From positions 17,393,290-17,457,289 of the forward strand of contig CM076663.1 of assembly GCA_038496675.1 (NCBI GenBank): 64,000 nucleotides of DNA, written 5' to 3'. The notes under the pieces were generated by a model. That model was not told where the DNA came from. It searched no databases and saw only the letters and a program-made list of their open reading frames with translations. This stretch comes from Rachycentron canadum. Its lineage: Eukaryota; Chordata; Actinopteri; Carangiformes; Rachycentridae. Position numbers and translations under genes: made by a program. This document shows positions 38,812 through 48,740 of this stretch, in pieces. Numbering within the stretch: position 1 is the stretch's first letter; each line of letters starts with the position of its first letter.

Positions 38812-39245
38812 CTGCTCTAAAATCTGCTGTTGAAGAGCAGGGTCCTTCAGGTCAGCCTCAGACTGGAACTTAAAAATGTACCGATCTCTGAAAGAGTCTG
38901 GTGGATGAGACACTTTTTGGCAGATAAAAGAGAGCTTTGTCTTACAGTCAACATCCCACCATGTTCCTGTGGTTGTGTTGAGCGCGACACATGCTCTGTC
39001 CCATTCATTTACTGGCTGGCCTATGTGCCAATTAGTGAAGGTGGTGGGACTTAGGTTGGACCATTGTGCCCATTTCCTTCTGTGGAGTCCAATCCAAGTT
39101 CTCAATTTTAGCAGTGGGGAGATCTTGTTATTCTGAGCTAAGGTCTTCACACTGGCAAGGTTGGTGTATCTAGATATACAGTAGTTCCTAGCCTGGTACC
39201 AAGTCATCTTAGTTGACACATAAATGTAAGGGGATGGACCTCGTT
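38812..39245 (-). CDS. copy A second C-type lectin domain, intact exon
   Basis: A 434-nt exon opens after TTTTTCAG and closes at CAG|GTACAG. It encodes 144 residues after a split first codon. The CTLD signature is complete: MTWYQARNYC, the WIGL motif, NWHIGQP, then CVAL...TGTWWDVDCKTKLSFIC with the four canonical cysteines. The calcium/sugar site reads Q-P-V where mannose binders have E-P-N and galactose binders Q-P-D, and WWD-x-D replaces W-N-D. Classical sugar binding is therefore doubtful. After the domain comes a charged tail, FKFQSEADLKDPALQQQILEQ, likely amphipathic, of a type seen in fish lectins of this group (recollection). The open frame reads 11 codons past the acceptor on its 5' side only because the intron is open there. 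Confidence 0.82.
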
Positions 39246-39344
39246 CTGAAAAAAAAAGAAACAAAAAAAGAGTGTAAGGATTGTAAAGACACTTTTTTAT
39301 TACTAAGGTAAAGAAATTTACCCTTTGAATGCGCAGACTGTATA

Positions 39345-39640
39345 TAAAAATGGACAAAGATAACAGGTCTGAAAAGTGAAGCCAATGCTGAAGAGCCTTA
39401 CAATCTATCTAATGACCATCAGGGGGCGACTCCACTGGTTGTAAAAAGACCTTTGTTTGTACAGAGGTCTACGTGAAAATGCCCTTACTTCTCACTTGAT
39501 TTATTACCTCAGTAAATGTTTTGCTAATGAGTTTATGGTCTCAGTCTTTAGCTTCAAGTCTTCTTCAATCCCACATGATGTTCATTTATTAATGATAGTC
39601 CTATTATAAATTAACTATTATAAAAATAGACCATAAAGCA
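39345..39640. repeat. dispersed repeat family H, copy in lectin copy A
   Basis: ACTGTATATAAAAATGGACA, then CATCAGGGGGCGACTCCACT and TTATTACCTCAGTAAATGTT, then TTTATGGTCTCAGTC. It sits in the intron between the dead CTLD1 and the intact CTLD2. Confidence 0.6.
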
Positions 39641-40189
39641 GGGTATGCATTAGGATTTGGCTACATGTGTGGTACAGTCTGTTGGTAGAACACAAAGTCA
39701 GGCAAAAGTACTACATCTGTTTTTTGTGACGTATGTTGTTCAGTTCCACCATCTTGATCCTGACTGAACCATCCCAGGAACTGCTGGATGTGTGCTAACT
39801 GTATGTTAGCATGCTGACATTTAGCTCGTAGTACTACTGTACCAAATAATAGCATCACATAGATACCTTATCATACACTATCAGAGCTTAGTCATATTTA
39901 TATACTACCTAAAAGTGAAAATGAAATGGTTACAATGAGCCACAGGATCTGATAAATGTAGGGGGACATGTAGATATCACCAAATACCATGAAGGAGTTC
40001 TCAAGGTCAGGTGAAACTGCCAAAAACAAACTTTTCAATTATTATTATTTGCAGTAACTGTAAGATCATATACTGTGTATTAGAGTTGTCTCTTTTGCAA
40101 AACCTCAAGTTCAATTGAATTCCAACACCTAATTATCTTAAATTACTTTGGATACTTTGGATGGTTCTCCTATCTCCCTATTCGGGCCC

Positions 40190-40450
40190 CAGTGGCTAAA
40201 ATCTATATCATTGCTGAAGTTTTGATTATTAAGCTACCACTTCCATCTGGTCACATCGTCGTAAAGCCCTATCCATACAAAATCGTCAAGGCCCTGGATT
40301 ATACTCAGCAGCTTGCTGTTGTCGTCTTGATTTGCAACGGTGGCGTCTCTCTGCAGTAACTCTGAGCTTCAGTCCAAGTTATGAACATGTTCACATGGTG
40401 GTACTTTGTGAGGATTATTGCATAAATAGCTGACAGTCCTGATTGACAAA
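40190..40450 (-). pseudogene. copy A first C-type lectin domain, decayed exon
   Basis: The exon aligns along its length with copy B CTLD1 (45926-45559). The acceptor (CAATCAG) and the frame GLSAIYAIILTKYHHVN...TWTEAQSYCRET are still visible. A 13-base deletion at about 40345 (copy B has AGGTCAGTGAACG there) then shifts the frame. Past the deletion the old frame resumes (ATVANQDDNSKLLS, DDFVWIGLYDDVTRWKW) and hits a TAG at the WKW-S position. The second half with the last two cysteines is missing. The first conserved cysteine (AVCG in copy B) is also replaced by Tyr. Confidence 0.85.
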
Positions 40451-41303
40451 GGATAAAAATCATATTATGTTGTATTCTAGTATCATACAATAATTATGCA
40501 AACTAGAGTTGTTCCAAAGTAGTATCAGAAATGTCTTTGATACTAAAATACATGATCATGCACCCATTCGTACAATGTAATTTGTTATTGCTGACATTTT
40601 GACAACAGCTAATGTATGCCAGGCTGTAATGTTGACGAGAAGCACTTGCGTTCTCAGTTTCAACAACAGCAATCTTTTAATGCATTTGAAGACACACACA
40701 AAAGACCATGCTGAACCTACCAATGCCAAGATGAGGAAACAGCAGGAAACAACAGGATAAAGTCCACACTAACACACTTTAAGTTTTTTAAGGTACTTAT
40801 TTAGTCCTAGGATTTAGATTGCTGTTGCACTACTGTTTCATGCTGTGTTTCTACTATTAAAAAATTTTACTAAATTGCAGCTGCAAGTTTTTTTTTTTTT
40901 TTTTTTAAAGGAATTGCTATTTATTCCTAGATTAGACTAGTTATGAAAGATCCAGTGCCATTCATGTTTCTGTTCATGTTTTACAACAATAGTAGTTGCA
41001 TCACATCCATACAGGGTTCATAGTGAACAGCCGTTTAACGTATGTATTGGATCGGTACTCTCTATCTGCAGAATCAGAATCAGTATCAAGAAGGAAAAAA
41101 TTGTCTTGGAAAATCTCTAATATAATCTAAAATACTATATTTTTTTGATTACTTTATGAACATTTTCAGGCAATGTTTTCCAGTTGTGTTACAGTGGATT
41201 GCATTAGACTGTCAAGTGTTCATGCTCTTGCCTCCATCCACTGTATATCTGTTTCTGCCTCACTTCCTCACACACAGCATTCACATACAAACATTTCTCT
41301 GAC

Positions 41304-41341
41304 CCGAGAGAGTGAGGATGAACAATAGTGTCTTCCTCATC
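41304..41341 (-). CDS. copy A signal-peptide exon
   Basis: After a CTTTTTCAG acceptor comes one base, then ATG at 41340 and the 12 codons MRKTLLFILTLS, ending with one extra G before a GTCAGA donor. It is a basic start followed by a hydrophobic core, the front half of a secretion signal. In an intact gene the rest of the leader would come from the first lectin exon (GLSA...). Copy B has the same exon with the same phase. Confidence 0.65.
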
Positions 41342-41560
41342 CTGAAAAAGGAAATGGAGAAATGCAGAACATATTAATTTTTTGTCAAATCTCTCACTAA
41401 ATTTGAGGAAAACAAGCTTGAAGAAATGTAAATGATATCCAACTTTACATCTACATTTACATTTGATACATTTTTCTTACAAATACCTGAAGTCAAACCA
41501 TTTCAATGCCATAACTCTAGGAAAAAGAGGAAAATACACATCAAGCTACGAAACGACTAC

Positions 41561-41620
41561 CTTAGAAAGTACCAACCTTTGTTTCCACAGAAAGTTCTGA
41601 CACATCTCAGAGCTTCACCA
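41561..41620 (-). other. copy A 5' UTR exon
   Basis: Sequence shared with copy B (47371-47425) ends at a CTAAG|GTAGTC donor at 41561/41560. It carries the shared blocks CTCTGAGATGTGTC and CTTTCTGTGGAA. It has no ATG in frame with the signal exon. The 5' boundary is estimated from the TATA-like site upstream. Confidence 0.5.
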
Positions 41621-41632
41621 TGTATTCACATA

Positions 41633-41640
41633 CTTTTATT
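41633..41640 (-). promoter_or_regulatory. TATA-like box of lectin copy A
   Basis: The minus strand reads AATAAAAG about 25-30 bases upstream of the start of the block shared with copy B. That is the expected spacing for a TATA element and a start site near 41610. Copy B has a more canonical TATATAT at the equivalent place. The evidence is spacing and sequence only. Confidence 0.35.
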
Positions 41641-42049
41641 CAGTTTCTCCACCTGCTCAAAAGTATGCAAACACACTACTGCGCCAGACCTTAACATACA
41701 GGATGTAGGTGCATACAAATCAGCGTGGTGAAACCTTTAACTGGGTCATTCTGAACATTACAAGCCAACAGAATGAAAAAAAAGTTTATTACAATTGGAT
41801 TGTGAATGTGCAACTTTTTAAAATATGTTAAGTAGTGTTAAGGTAAATAAAATGTAAAAAGGTGCAATGACCAAATGTCAGAAGAAGAGAAAGATGTAGA
41901 GCACAATAATAGGTCAGCATGGACCAAACTGAAATTAAGTCAGCATTGAGGAACTGAAACTAAAAAAAATATCACAACTGTTTGCATGAAATTACAATCA
42001 CCATGATCAGCTTGCAAACTAGAGGGTCTAAGGGCAGAGGATGTTGTTA

Positions 42050-42126
42050 TGATGCTATGTAAAGCCCTTTGAGACAAAAAATGGGCTATACAAATAAAAT
42101 TGCCTTGCCTTGCCTTGCCTTGCCTT
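42050..42126 (+). repeat. retroelement 3' tail with (TTGCC)n end
   Basis: AAAGCCCTTTGAGACAAAAA and GGGCTATACAAATAAAATTG, the familiar end of a fish retroelement, pass into about five TTGCC units. Simple-repeat tails of this kind mark a LINE- or SINE-type insertion. Confidence 0.55.
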
Positions 42127-42944
42127 GTAGAACATGCAGGGACAAGTCAGACAATCAACAGTCAGCAATGGAAAACAGAAAATCCAGACTTACGCATGAA
42201 CATGATAAATGCATAAAGTCTCCTAACCTGATGTGTCAGACTGACCAAAACTATTGAGACATATAAGAATATTGTGTTATAGAGCGTAAGAAGTTAAGTC
42301 TACTAGGGACAGCCACCACCAGAGACAGCACTGATGTGAGGTGATGTGTGATTTCTGTGATTAACTGTTGGACTGAGAATAAGCTAGGTAAGAGGCTCAT
42401 TGCATCTACGATGGATGATTCAGGAACTAATCGGGAATGTATTGAGGTTCAAAATGAGGTACATTTTGCAATACAAATGAAAGCACAAACTGTGAGCTGT
42501 TGAGCAAATGCAACTGGCAAGAACTTTGATGAGGACCACGCTCGATTGAAGAGTGCCTCAAAAACATGTATCAGTAAGGACATGCTGAACTGAACTGAGG
42601 AGGATTTATTAAGAAGAATCATAGCAACATAGCAGATAATGAATAAAATGGCTGGAAATGCTCGTCAGGCTGGCTTTGTAACTATGGACCCAAATAAACA
42701 GTCCTCATCCTGGGAAAAGACCTCTCCTGCGCGGTGTAAGATGCTGAAAATCATAGCTGCTGAAGATTCCTCGAGATGTACAAATGGGGACAACCGTCAT
42801 ACAAAAATGTATCATATGACATATGTCCCTATGTCAAAAGTGGTATATCATGTGTTTACTATTGGGGGATACATTATTAACACTTGTGTATGTCTGCTTA
42901 ACATATGAAGATATAACAAGATTGAAATAACCACAGCAAAACTT

Positions 42945-43110
42945 ATACATAACGACCATATGGGGGCCGAATTCATTGGTTGCAAAAAGAGGTCTCATTG
43001 TATTGAAGTCTATGTGAAAATGGCCGGCTAGTATGACCCATTTACATTTTGTTGTTAGGCAACATCATGAGATGAGAAGATGTTTCTATTATCCATGACC
43101 GTTCACAAAC
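42945..43110. repeat. dispersed repeat family H, partial copy
   Basis: CATATGGGGGCCGAATTCAT and GGTTGCAAAAAGAGGTCTCA followed by GAAGTCTATGTGAAAATGGC match the middle of the 39.35 kb copy. Confidence 0.55.
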
Positions 43111-43967
43111 CATGTTGATCGTTCTTATGTTGAGGAAGAATTTATTTTAACCCAATCTTTTCCTAAATGTAACCAAGCCATGACTGTTATTATTGTAACA
43201 GTGGTAATGAAGGTAGGTATGCTGCTCTTGGTACAGTCTGTGTTTATTGTTGTAACCATGGCCAAGGTCAGGTATGCCCACTGCTGTGGAGGACTTATTT
43301 CAGGAGAATATCAAATGGGTTGAATTGGGGGCTTGAATTTTTACAGTGAGACCTGAAGATTAACAGCAGCCAGCAGGCGTCCATCATGGCAAATGCTGGC
43401 AAATCAATTAATGCAGGTACCAGTAGTGTTGAAGGCAGTTTAATCCAGCTTTAAGTACATTTTTATTTGAAGTTAAATAGAAGTACAATGGCAATGACTG
43501 GTGGTTGGCGATGGATGGATTAATGTGATCTAGTTCATCTTAATCTGTGACCTAAACTCCTTTCTGGGAAAACAAGTGGAAATATTTCCTTGACATAAAT
43601 TAAAAGTAACAACACAAATTTACAAGTAACTTACCAGGAATGTGAACTCACATGTACAGTACGTAAGAAGCCAACACAGCTCTTTCCTGGAGGATACTAA
43701 ACTTGCTAATGTTGGTCCAAACATGGCCTTATACCTGAATCATACACCTGGCCCATCCCCCTCACACCAGCTACACTGCTTGTTAACACCAGGAAGACAA
43801 AAAAAGAAATCACATCTACTCTACTTTTTAATCAACGCCATCTTATAAACATGTCAAACACACAAAAAGGCCTTTCCTACAGATAAAAGAAAGAAAGCAC
43901 ATTTGAAGAAATTTACTGCTAAAAATCAATTTAACTATGATGCTAACAAGATCACCAATTTCTGAGC

Positions 43968-44290
43968 CAGAAGTAAGAAGGTTCTGGGTTTTCTGGACCT
44001 GGGGCCTTTCTGTGTGGAGTTGCATGTTTTCCCTGTACCTGTGTGGGTTTCTGCCAGGTACTCCAGCTCCCTCCCAAAGACATGCACGCTAGGCTAATTG
44101 GTGACTCTAAGTTGCTCAGAGTTTTGAGTTTGAGCGTGAATGGTTGTTTGTCTCTAGATGTCTCTTTATGTCAGCCCTGCGATAGACTGGTGACCTGTCC
44201 AGGGTATACCCTGCCCTCACTAAATGTCAGGTGGGAGTGACCCCTGCGACCCTTCACAGGTTTAAAATGTATAGATAATGGATGGATGGA
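43968..44290 (+). repeat. dispersed repeat family G, copy 2
   Basis: GGGCCTTTCTGTGTGGAGTT, TGCACGCTAGGCTAATTGGT and ATAATGGATGGATGG in order. It lies in the spacer between lectin copies A and B. Confidence 0.65.
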
Positions 44291-45049
44291 AGTTTATATC
44301 TTGAACTTTTTGGAATGAACTGAGAATTATGAAGAAAAATGATATATTCCACCATATATACCACAGATGGTCTAGGAAATACACAATAACATGAAAACAT
44401 AAGCAAAGAATTGTGCTACAGTAGCAGTTAAATCTTGATGATGGTGTCCTCTGCACAATAATCCACTCAGGCACCTGAAAAAAGACAGAAAATCTAAATA
44501 ATCTGTTTTTCAATTTAAAAAAAAACTAAAAACGTGGAAGAATTCCAGTGTTTGTTGCCTAGGCTGTAAACTAGCCAGTTTTTAACTGGCTGTTGGAAAA
44601 AATGACAAATAAATACCGTTCTCTCTTTTCCTGTCCTGTTCCCAACAAAACATATGCTCATCAGTCTGAATCCAGTGGAGATTCAGTTTTGACACTCAAT
44701 GTTTTTCCAAATTAGCATGTAGCTGTAGAGAAATAGAAATGGAAAAACTGTGACAATCAAATTATTGCAATTTTCATACAATTTCTCTAGACATATTTGG
44801 AGCAGACATTTTGTTTATGGTACAGCAGTTGCAATGTGATGCAAAACAATGAAAACTAGTAGAATGAAAGAACGAGACCCCTGGAAGAAGGGAAAAATTG
44901 TCTTGTTAGACAAGTCTTGTCCTTTTCTTTTCTTAGATGTGAATTTTAAATCACTTGTAAAACTATAGATACACTGTGTTGAAGCTGATTTAAACATCAA
45001 AACCAGACAGATAGTGTTGTTGTTGTTAGGTAGCTTCAAACTTCCTGTA

Positions 45050-45336
45050 CCTGCTCTAAAATCTGCTGTTGAAGAGCAGGGTCCTTCAGGTCAGCCTCAG
45101 ACTGGAACTTAAACCTGTACCGATCTCTGAGTCTGGTGGATGAGATTATTTTTGGCAGATAAAAGAGAGCTTTGTCTTACAGTCAGCATCCCACCACGTT
45201 CCTGTGGTTGTGTTGAGCGCGACACATGATATGTTTGGATTATTGTCAGGATAACCCATGTGCCAGTTAGTGAACGTGGTGGCAGTTGAGTCAAACCAGT
45301 AAGCCCACTGCTTTCTGTGGAGACCAATCCACGCCC
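45050..45336 (-). pseudogene. copy B second C-type lectin domain, truncated and stopped
   Basis: Alignment with copy A CTLD2 starts abruptly at the WIGL motif (AWIGLHRKQWAYWF). The first half of the exon, with its acceptor, is missing. The surviving part reads TTFTNWHMGYPDNN, CVALNTTTGTWWDADC and KLSFICQK, then TAA (45146-45148) where copy A has Val. A 4-base deletion follows in the tail. Old flanking sequence (QSEADLKDPALQQQILEQ in a shifted frame) is nearly identical to copy A at the DNA level, so the damage is recent relative to the duplication. Confidence 0.85.
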
Positions 45337-45513
45337 AGAGGATAAATCAGTAAATGAATGACTAAACTAAACCAATATGTCCCACTAAATGTAAGTGTTC
45401 GATTAACATTTCACATTACTCTGCTTAGTAGGGCTGCACTACTGATCAAAATATAAGTAGAAACTGTAACATGGCCAAGAGCAATGTCCAAATCGCAGAA
45501 ACTGCATGAAATC

Positions 45514-45926
45514 TCATAAAATCTCATTGTGTGGTGCTTCAGGGACATCCCGACTTACAAAGCAAACTGCAGGTAGTACACTTGCACATGATGAGGCAAG
45601 CCATAACCCACGTACTGTGAACACAGTGCAGTTCTTCGAGGACTTGTCAGGATGACCTGATTTCCAGCTGCTGAAATGTATTCTGTCGTTGAAGATTTTC
45701 TTCCTCAGAGACCACTTCCATCTGGTCATGTCGTTGTAAAGTCCTATCCATACAAAATCTTCAGGGCCCTGGATTGCACTCAGCAGCTTGCTGTTGTCGT
45801 CTTGGTTTGCTACAGTGGCGAGGTCAGTGAACGTCTCTCTGCAGTACCTCTGAGCTTCAGCCCAGGTATTTAACTTGTTCACATAGTGGTACTTTGTGAG
45901 GATTCTTCCACAGACAGCAGACAGTC
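45514..45926 (-). CDS. copy B first C-type lectin domain, intact exon
   Basis: After CCATCAG the frame runs open for 137 codons: GLSAVCGRILTKYHYVN, then TWAEAQRYCRETFTDLATV, VWIGLYNDMTRWKWS, SWKSGHPD, NCTVF, SSCASVLPAVCF. The four canonical CTLD cysteines and an extra N-terminal one are present. The Ca2+-site motif is H-P-D instead of E-P-N or Q-P-D, and the W-N-D position reads WLASS, so calcium-dependent sugar binding is unlikely. A consensus GTAAGT donor lies right after AVCF at 45559/45558. If it is not used, the frame ends 15 codons on with TGA at 45514-45516. The sequence NCT gives one glycosylation sequon inside the domain. Confidence 0.82.
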
Positions 45927-47033
45927 CTGATGGACAAAGGATTGCTTTTCATTTACATAACTACAATTATGCCAGAGACACGTGCACGGCGTGTGTGCTG
46001 CGGCTGTTGTTGCTGATCTGCCACAGAAAAAAAACATGCATGTGTTCTCACCAGCTGCGTGCTCAGTCTCTCCACATAGAGCGTGTTGGACATCTGAGTG
46101 TAAAATTTCTCTTTATTTTAAACAATTTTTTTTTTCATCTCTGTCACATAGAGACTGTAGTGGAAAGTCTCAGTTTTCAATAGGTGTTTTCTCTATTTTA
46201 TGTTGTGCCTAAAAAATAGGTGAGACACAGCTGTGAGGTTGTTGTATTCTACTACAAAAACCATACAAACTCCGATTGTGATATGAGTGTTGGAAATGCC
46301 TCCAATACTGTTTAAAATGCATGATTTGGTATCGACGAGTCCGATACCATGTCATTTTTATTGCAAAATTGTTGACATTTTGCTAATGGTTAATGTTCTT
46401 GCTAACATTACACCACTTACTGGAAGTGAATTCTTCTTCACTAAAACTATTACCTGCACAGGAGGCTTTGCTGTGAGGCCACCAGCATCTACTGTTTTAG
46501 AGCAGGGAAGAAGAATCCATTTCTGGTAAACACTGTAACATTAGCTTTTAGCAAAATACCTCACTTTAGAAAGTCCCACCAGCTGAAAGGCGTGTATTGT
46601 ATGTAAAGTTGTAATTTCAAGGGGAGGCACTTGCATTGTCAGTTTCAACACCAGCAACCTTATAAGTTGAAGATACGTCACACAAAAGTGCATGATGGGT
46701 TCACTAATGCTAAAATGAAGAAACGGGATAAACTGCAGCAGCAAATGCCAGCCCTTTTCTTCTTTTTCTATTGATGTCAGAATATTGGTTCAGTATTCAG
46801 TACTGTATAATAATGCACAAGTTTAGGTTTCAGAATTGGAACAACCATCGCACAGGACTCTCAGTAAACAAAAATACTGATAAATCGACTTTATCAACAT
46901 TTTCAGGGAACATTTTCAAGTGGTGTCACACTGGATTGTCTTAGACTGTGTTCATGCTCTTGCCTACACCCTCTGTAAATCTTGATGCCTAACTTCCTCA
47001 CACACAGCTTTCACACACAAACATTTCTCTGAC

Positions 47034-47071
47034 CTGAGATAATGAGGACGAGCACTACTATCTTCCTCATC
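47034..47071 (-). CDS. copy B signal-peptide exon
   Basis: ATG at 47070 follows a CTTTTTCAG acceptor and encodes MRKIVVLVLIIS plus one G before GTCAGA. Joined to the CTLD1 exon (G|GA, Gly) it continues as ...IISGLSAVCG, a good secretion signal with cleavage near SAV-C or ISG-L. Frame and phase are intact, unlike the situation in copy A. Confidence 0.72.
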
Positions 47072-47370
47072 CTGAAAAAGAAAATAGAGACATGCAGAAT
47101 ACATTCATTCCTTTTCAAATCAAAGTCGTTGTCTTCAACCAGAAATCTCAGAGATGGGGACGATGTGATATATGATTTTACTTTTGAGCCAAATTTAGGG
47201 AAAACAACCTTAATAACCATTGACAGAAAATGTGAAGTTTGATGACATAAAACTTCTACATTTACATATTTTTTAATGTCATTTTTTAAGTCAAACCAGT
47301 TCAATGTGATAACTGCGAGACAGATCAAAAGAAAAAAAAGAAAAAATACACATCAGTAAAGAAGGCCTAC

Positions 47371-47425
47371 CTTAGAAAGTTCCAAACTTTGCTTCCACAG
47401 AAAGACACATCTCAGACCCTGAGTA
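47371..47425 (-). other. copy B 5' UTR exon
   Basis: The block shared with copy A ends at a TCTAAG|GTAGGC donor at 47371/47370. TATATAT reads at 47424-47430, just upstream of the shared CTCAG-GATGTGTC-like block, and is a plausible TATA box. Start-site placement is approximate. Confidence 0.45.
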
Positions 47426-47770
47426 TATATTTAGTATATTTCACTCATTCTTGTTTCCCTTCCCTCTCAAAAGTACCTATGCAAATACAATGTCTAATTT
47501 GCTTCTGACTTTCACATGCAAATCGAGATCATAAATGGTGAAATTAAGCATTTCACTTTTAACTCGGTCATTTAGAACATTATAAGCCAACAGACACCAG
47601 GTATTAGTCTACAGTGGGATTAGCGCATAAAAAAGTTCAGTGCAATCAGATTTTTCAAGGCTCACACCTGCTCCTCCTAGTCGGGGTTGTGGGTGGCTGC
47701 AGGCCTTCCAAACATGCATGTATAGAAAGACAGTCATCCATACAATTTATTACATAGGTATTTGAGCTTT

Positions 47771-48740
47771 TATATACATCAATCAGCCATAACATTAAGA
47801 CCACTGACAAGTTAAGTGAATAACATTGATTAGCTCATTAAATGGCACTGTCCTCAAAGTTGATGTGTTAGAAGCAGGAAAAATGGGCAAATGGACCAAA
47901 CTGTGATGTGTGGACGACTGGGTCAGAGCAAAACTGCAGCTCTTGTGGGATGTTCTCGGCCTGCAGTGGTCAGTGCCTATCTGAAGTGGTCGAAGGAAGG
48001 AAAACCTGTGAACCGACAATAGATTAATTGGCTGCCAAGGCTCAATGGTGGTGGGGAGTGAAGGCTGGTCCGTGTGGTCTGATCCAACAGACCAGCTACT
48101 GTAGCTCAAACTGCTGCAGACTGGTCAGGGTGTCCATGCTGACCTCTGTCCACCACCAGAAGCTGCTACAATGGACACATGAGCATAAGAACTGGACCAT
48201 GGAGCAATGGAAGAAGGTGGTCTGGTCTGATGGATCAGGTTTTCTTTTACATCATGTGCATTACTTACCTGGGGAAGACATGGTACCAGGATGCACTATG
48301 GAACTATTCCCTATTGAAGACAAGCTGGTGGAGGCAGTGTGATGCTGTGGACAACGTTCTGCTGGGAAACCTTGGGTCCATTCATGGGGATGTTACTTTG
48401 ACTTGTCCCACCTCCCTCAACATTGTTCAGACCAAGTCCCCCCCTTCATGGAAACAGTCTTCCCTAATGGCAGTGGCCTCTTTAAGCAGGATAACGCTCC
48501 ACTGCAACAATGGTTCAGGAGCTTTGAGGAACAACAACCAGTTCAAGGTGGCTCCATGGAGGCTCCACCTCACAACTTCAGGACTTAAAGGATCTGCTGC
48601 TAACGTCTTGGTCCAGATACAACAGCTCAGCTTCAGAAGTCTGGAGGAGTCCAGGCCTCAATGGTTCAGGGCTGTTTTGGTAGGGACCTACACAATATTA
48701 GGCAGGTGGACATAATGTTGTGGCTGATCAGTGTATATAA
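47771..48740 (+). mobile_element. decayed Tc1/mariner-like transposon
   Basis: Inverted ends match over about 35 bases: TATATACATCAATCAGCCAT on the left and the complement of GTGGCTGATCAGTGTATATA on the right, flanked by TA. Broken plus-strand frames keep transposase motifs: HKNWTMEQWKKVVWSDGSGF (around 48183-48240) and FKQDNAP (around 48480-48500), the second- and third-aspartate regions of the DDE fold. In the first the usual S-D-E-S reads S-D-G-S. Frameshifts and stops show it is dead. Confidence 0.8.

Larger units (their letters stand above)
38376..41620 (-). pseudogene. C-type lectin-like gene, copy A (CTLD1 dead, CTLD2 intact)
   Basis: Order on the minus strand: 5' UTR exon (about 41620-41561), signal exon (41341-41304), decayed first lectin exon (about 40450-40190), intact second lectin exon (39245-38812) and a possible short last exon (38414-38376). 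The ancestor was a secreted two-CTLD lectin of the kind annotated in fish as macrophage-mannose-receptor-like (inference from family layout). CTLD1 has a 13-base deletion and a stop and has lost its 3' end, so the full two-domain product cannot be made. Skipping CTLD1 keeps frame because the signal exon ends with one base of a codon and CTLD2 starts with two (G|AA, Glu). A single-domain lectin of about 169 residues is therefore possible. It is scored as a pseudogene of the two-domain form. It may be a working single-domain gene. Confidence 0.65.
45050..47425 (-). pseudogene. C-type lectin-like gene, copy B (CTLD1 intact, CTLD2 dead)
   Basis: Tandem duplicate of copy A, in the same orientation, about 5.7 kb away at the signal exon. 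Order: 5' UTR exon (about 47425-47371), signal exon (47071-47034), intact CTLD1 exon (45926 to about 45559 or to the stop at 45514) and a truncated CTLD2 (about 45336-45050). CTLD2 has lost its first half and has TAA where copy A has GTG after FICQK. The GTAAGT donor after CTLD1 is in phase 0, but CTLD2 exons of this family begin with two bases of a split codon, so the ancestral junction is also broken. Read-through instead gives a single-domain product that ends 15 codons later. It could therefore be a working one-domain lectin. Confidence 0.65.
38362..47440. repeat. segmental tandem duplication carrying the two lectin genes
   Basis: Unit A (about 38.36-41.64 kb) and unit B (about 44.93-47.44 kb) share exons and intervening DNA in the same order. 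The offset is about 5.73 kb at the signal exon, 5.48 kb at CTLD1 and 6.2 kb at the CTLD2 tail, so each unit has gained or lost DNA since copying. Intron blocks also match, for example CACTTGCGTTCTCAGTTTCAAC near 40.65 kb with the related block near 46.63 kb. The 41.75-44.9 kb spacer contains younger repeats. Confidence 0.85.

Noticed and set aside
45109..45327. 72-codon frame over lectin copy B CTLD2
   Set aside because: It is a different reading frame of the CTLD2 remnant. The lectin frame is the one next to it.
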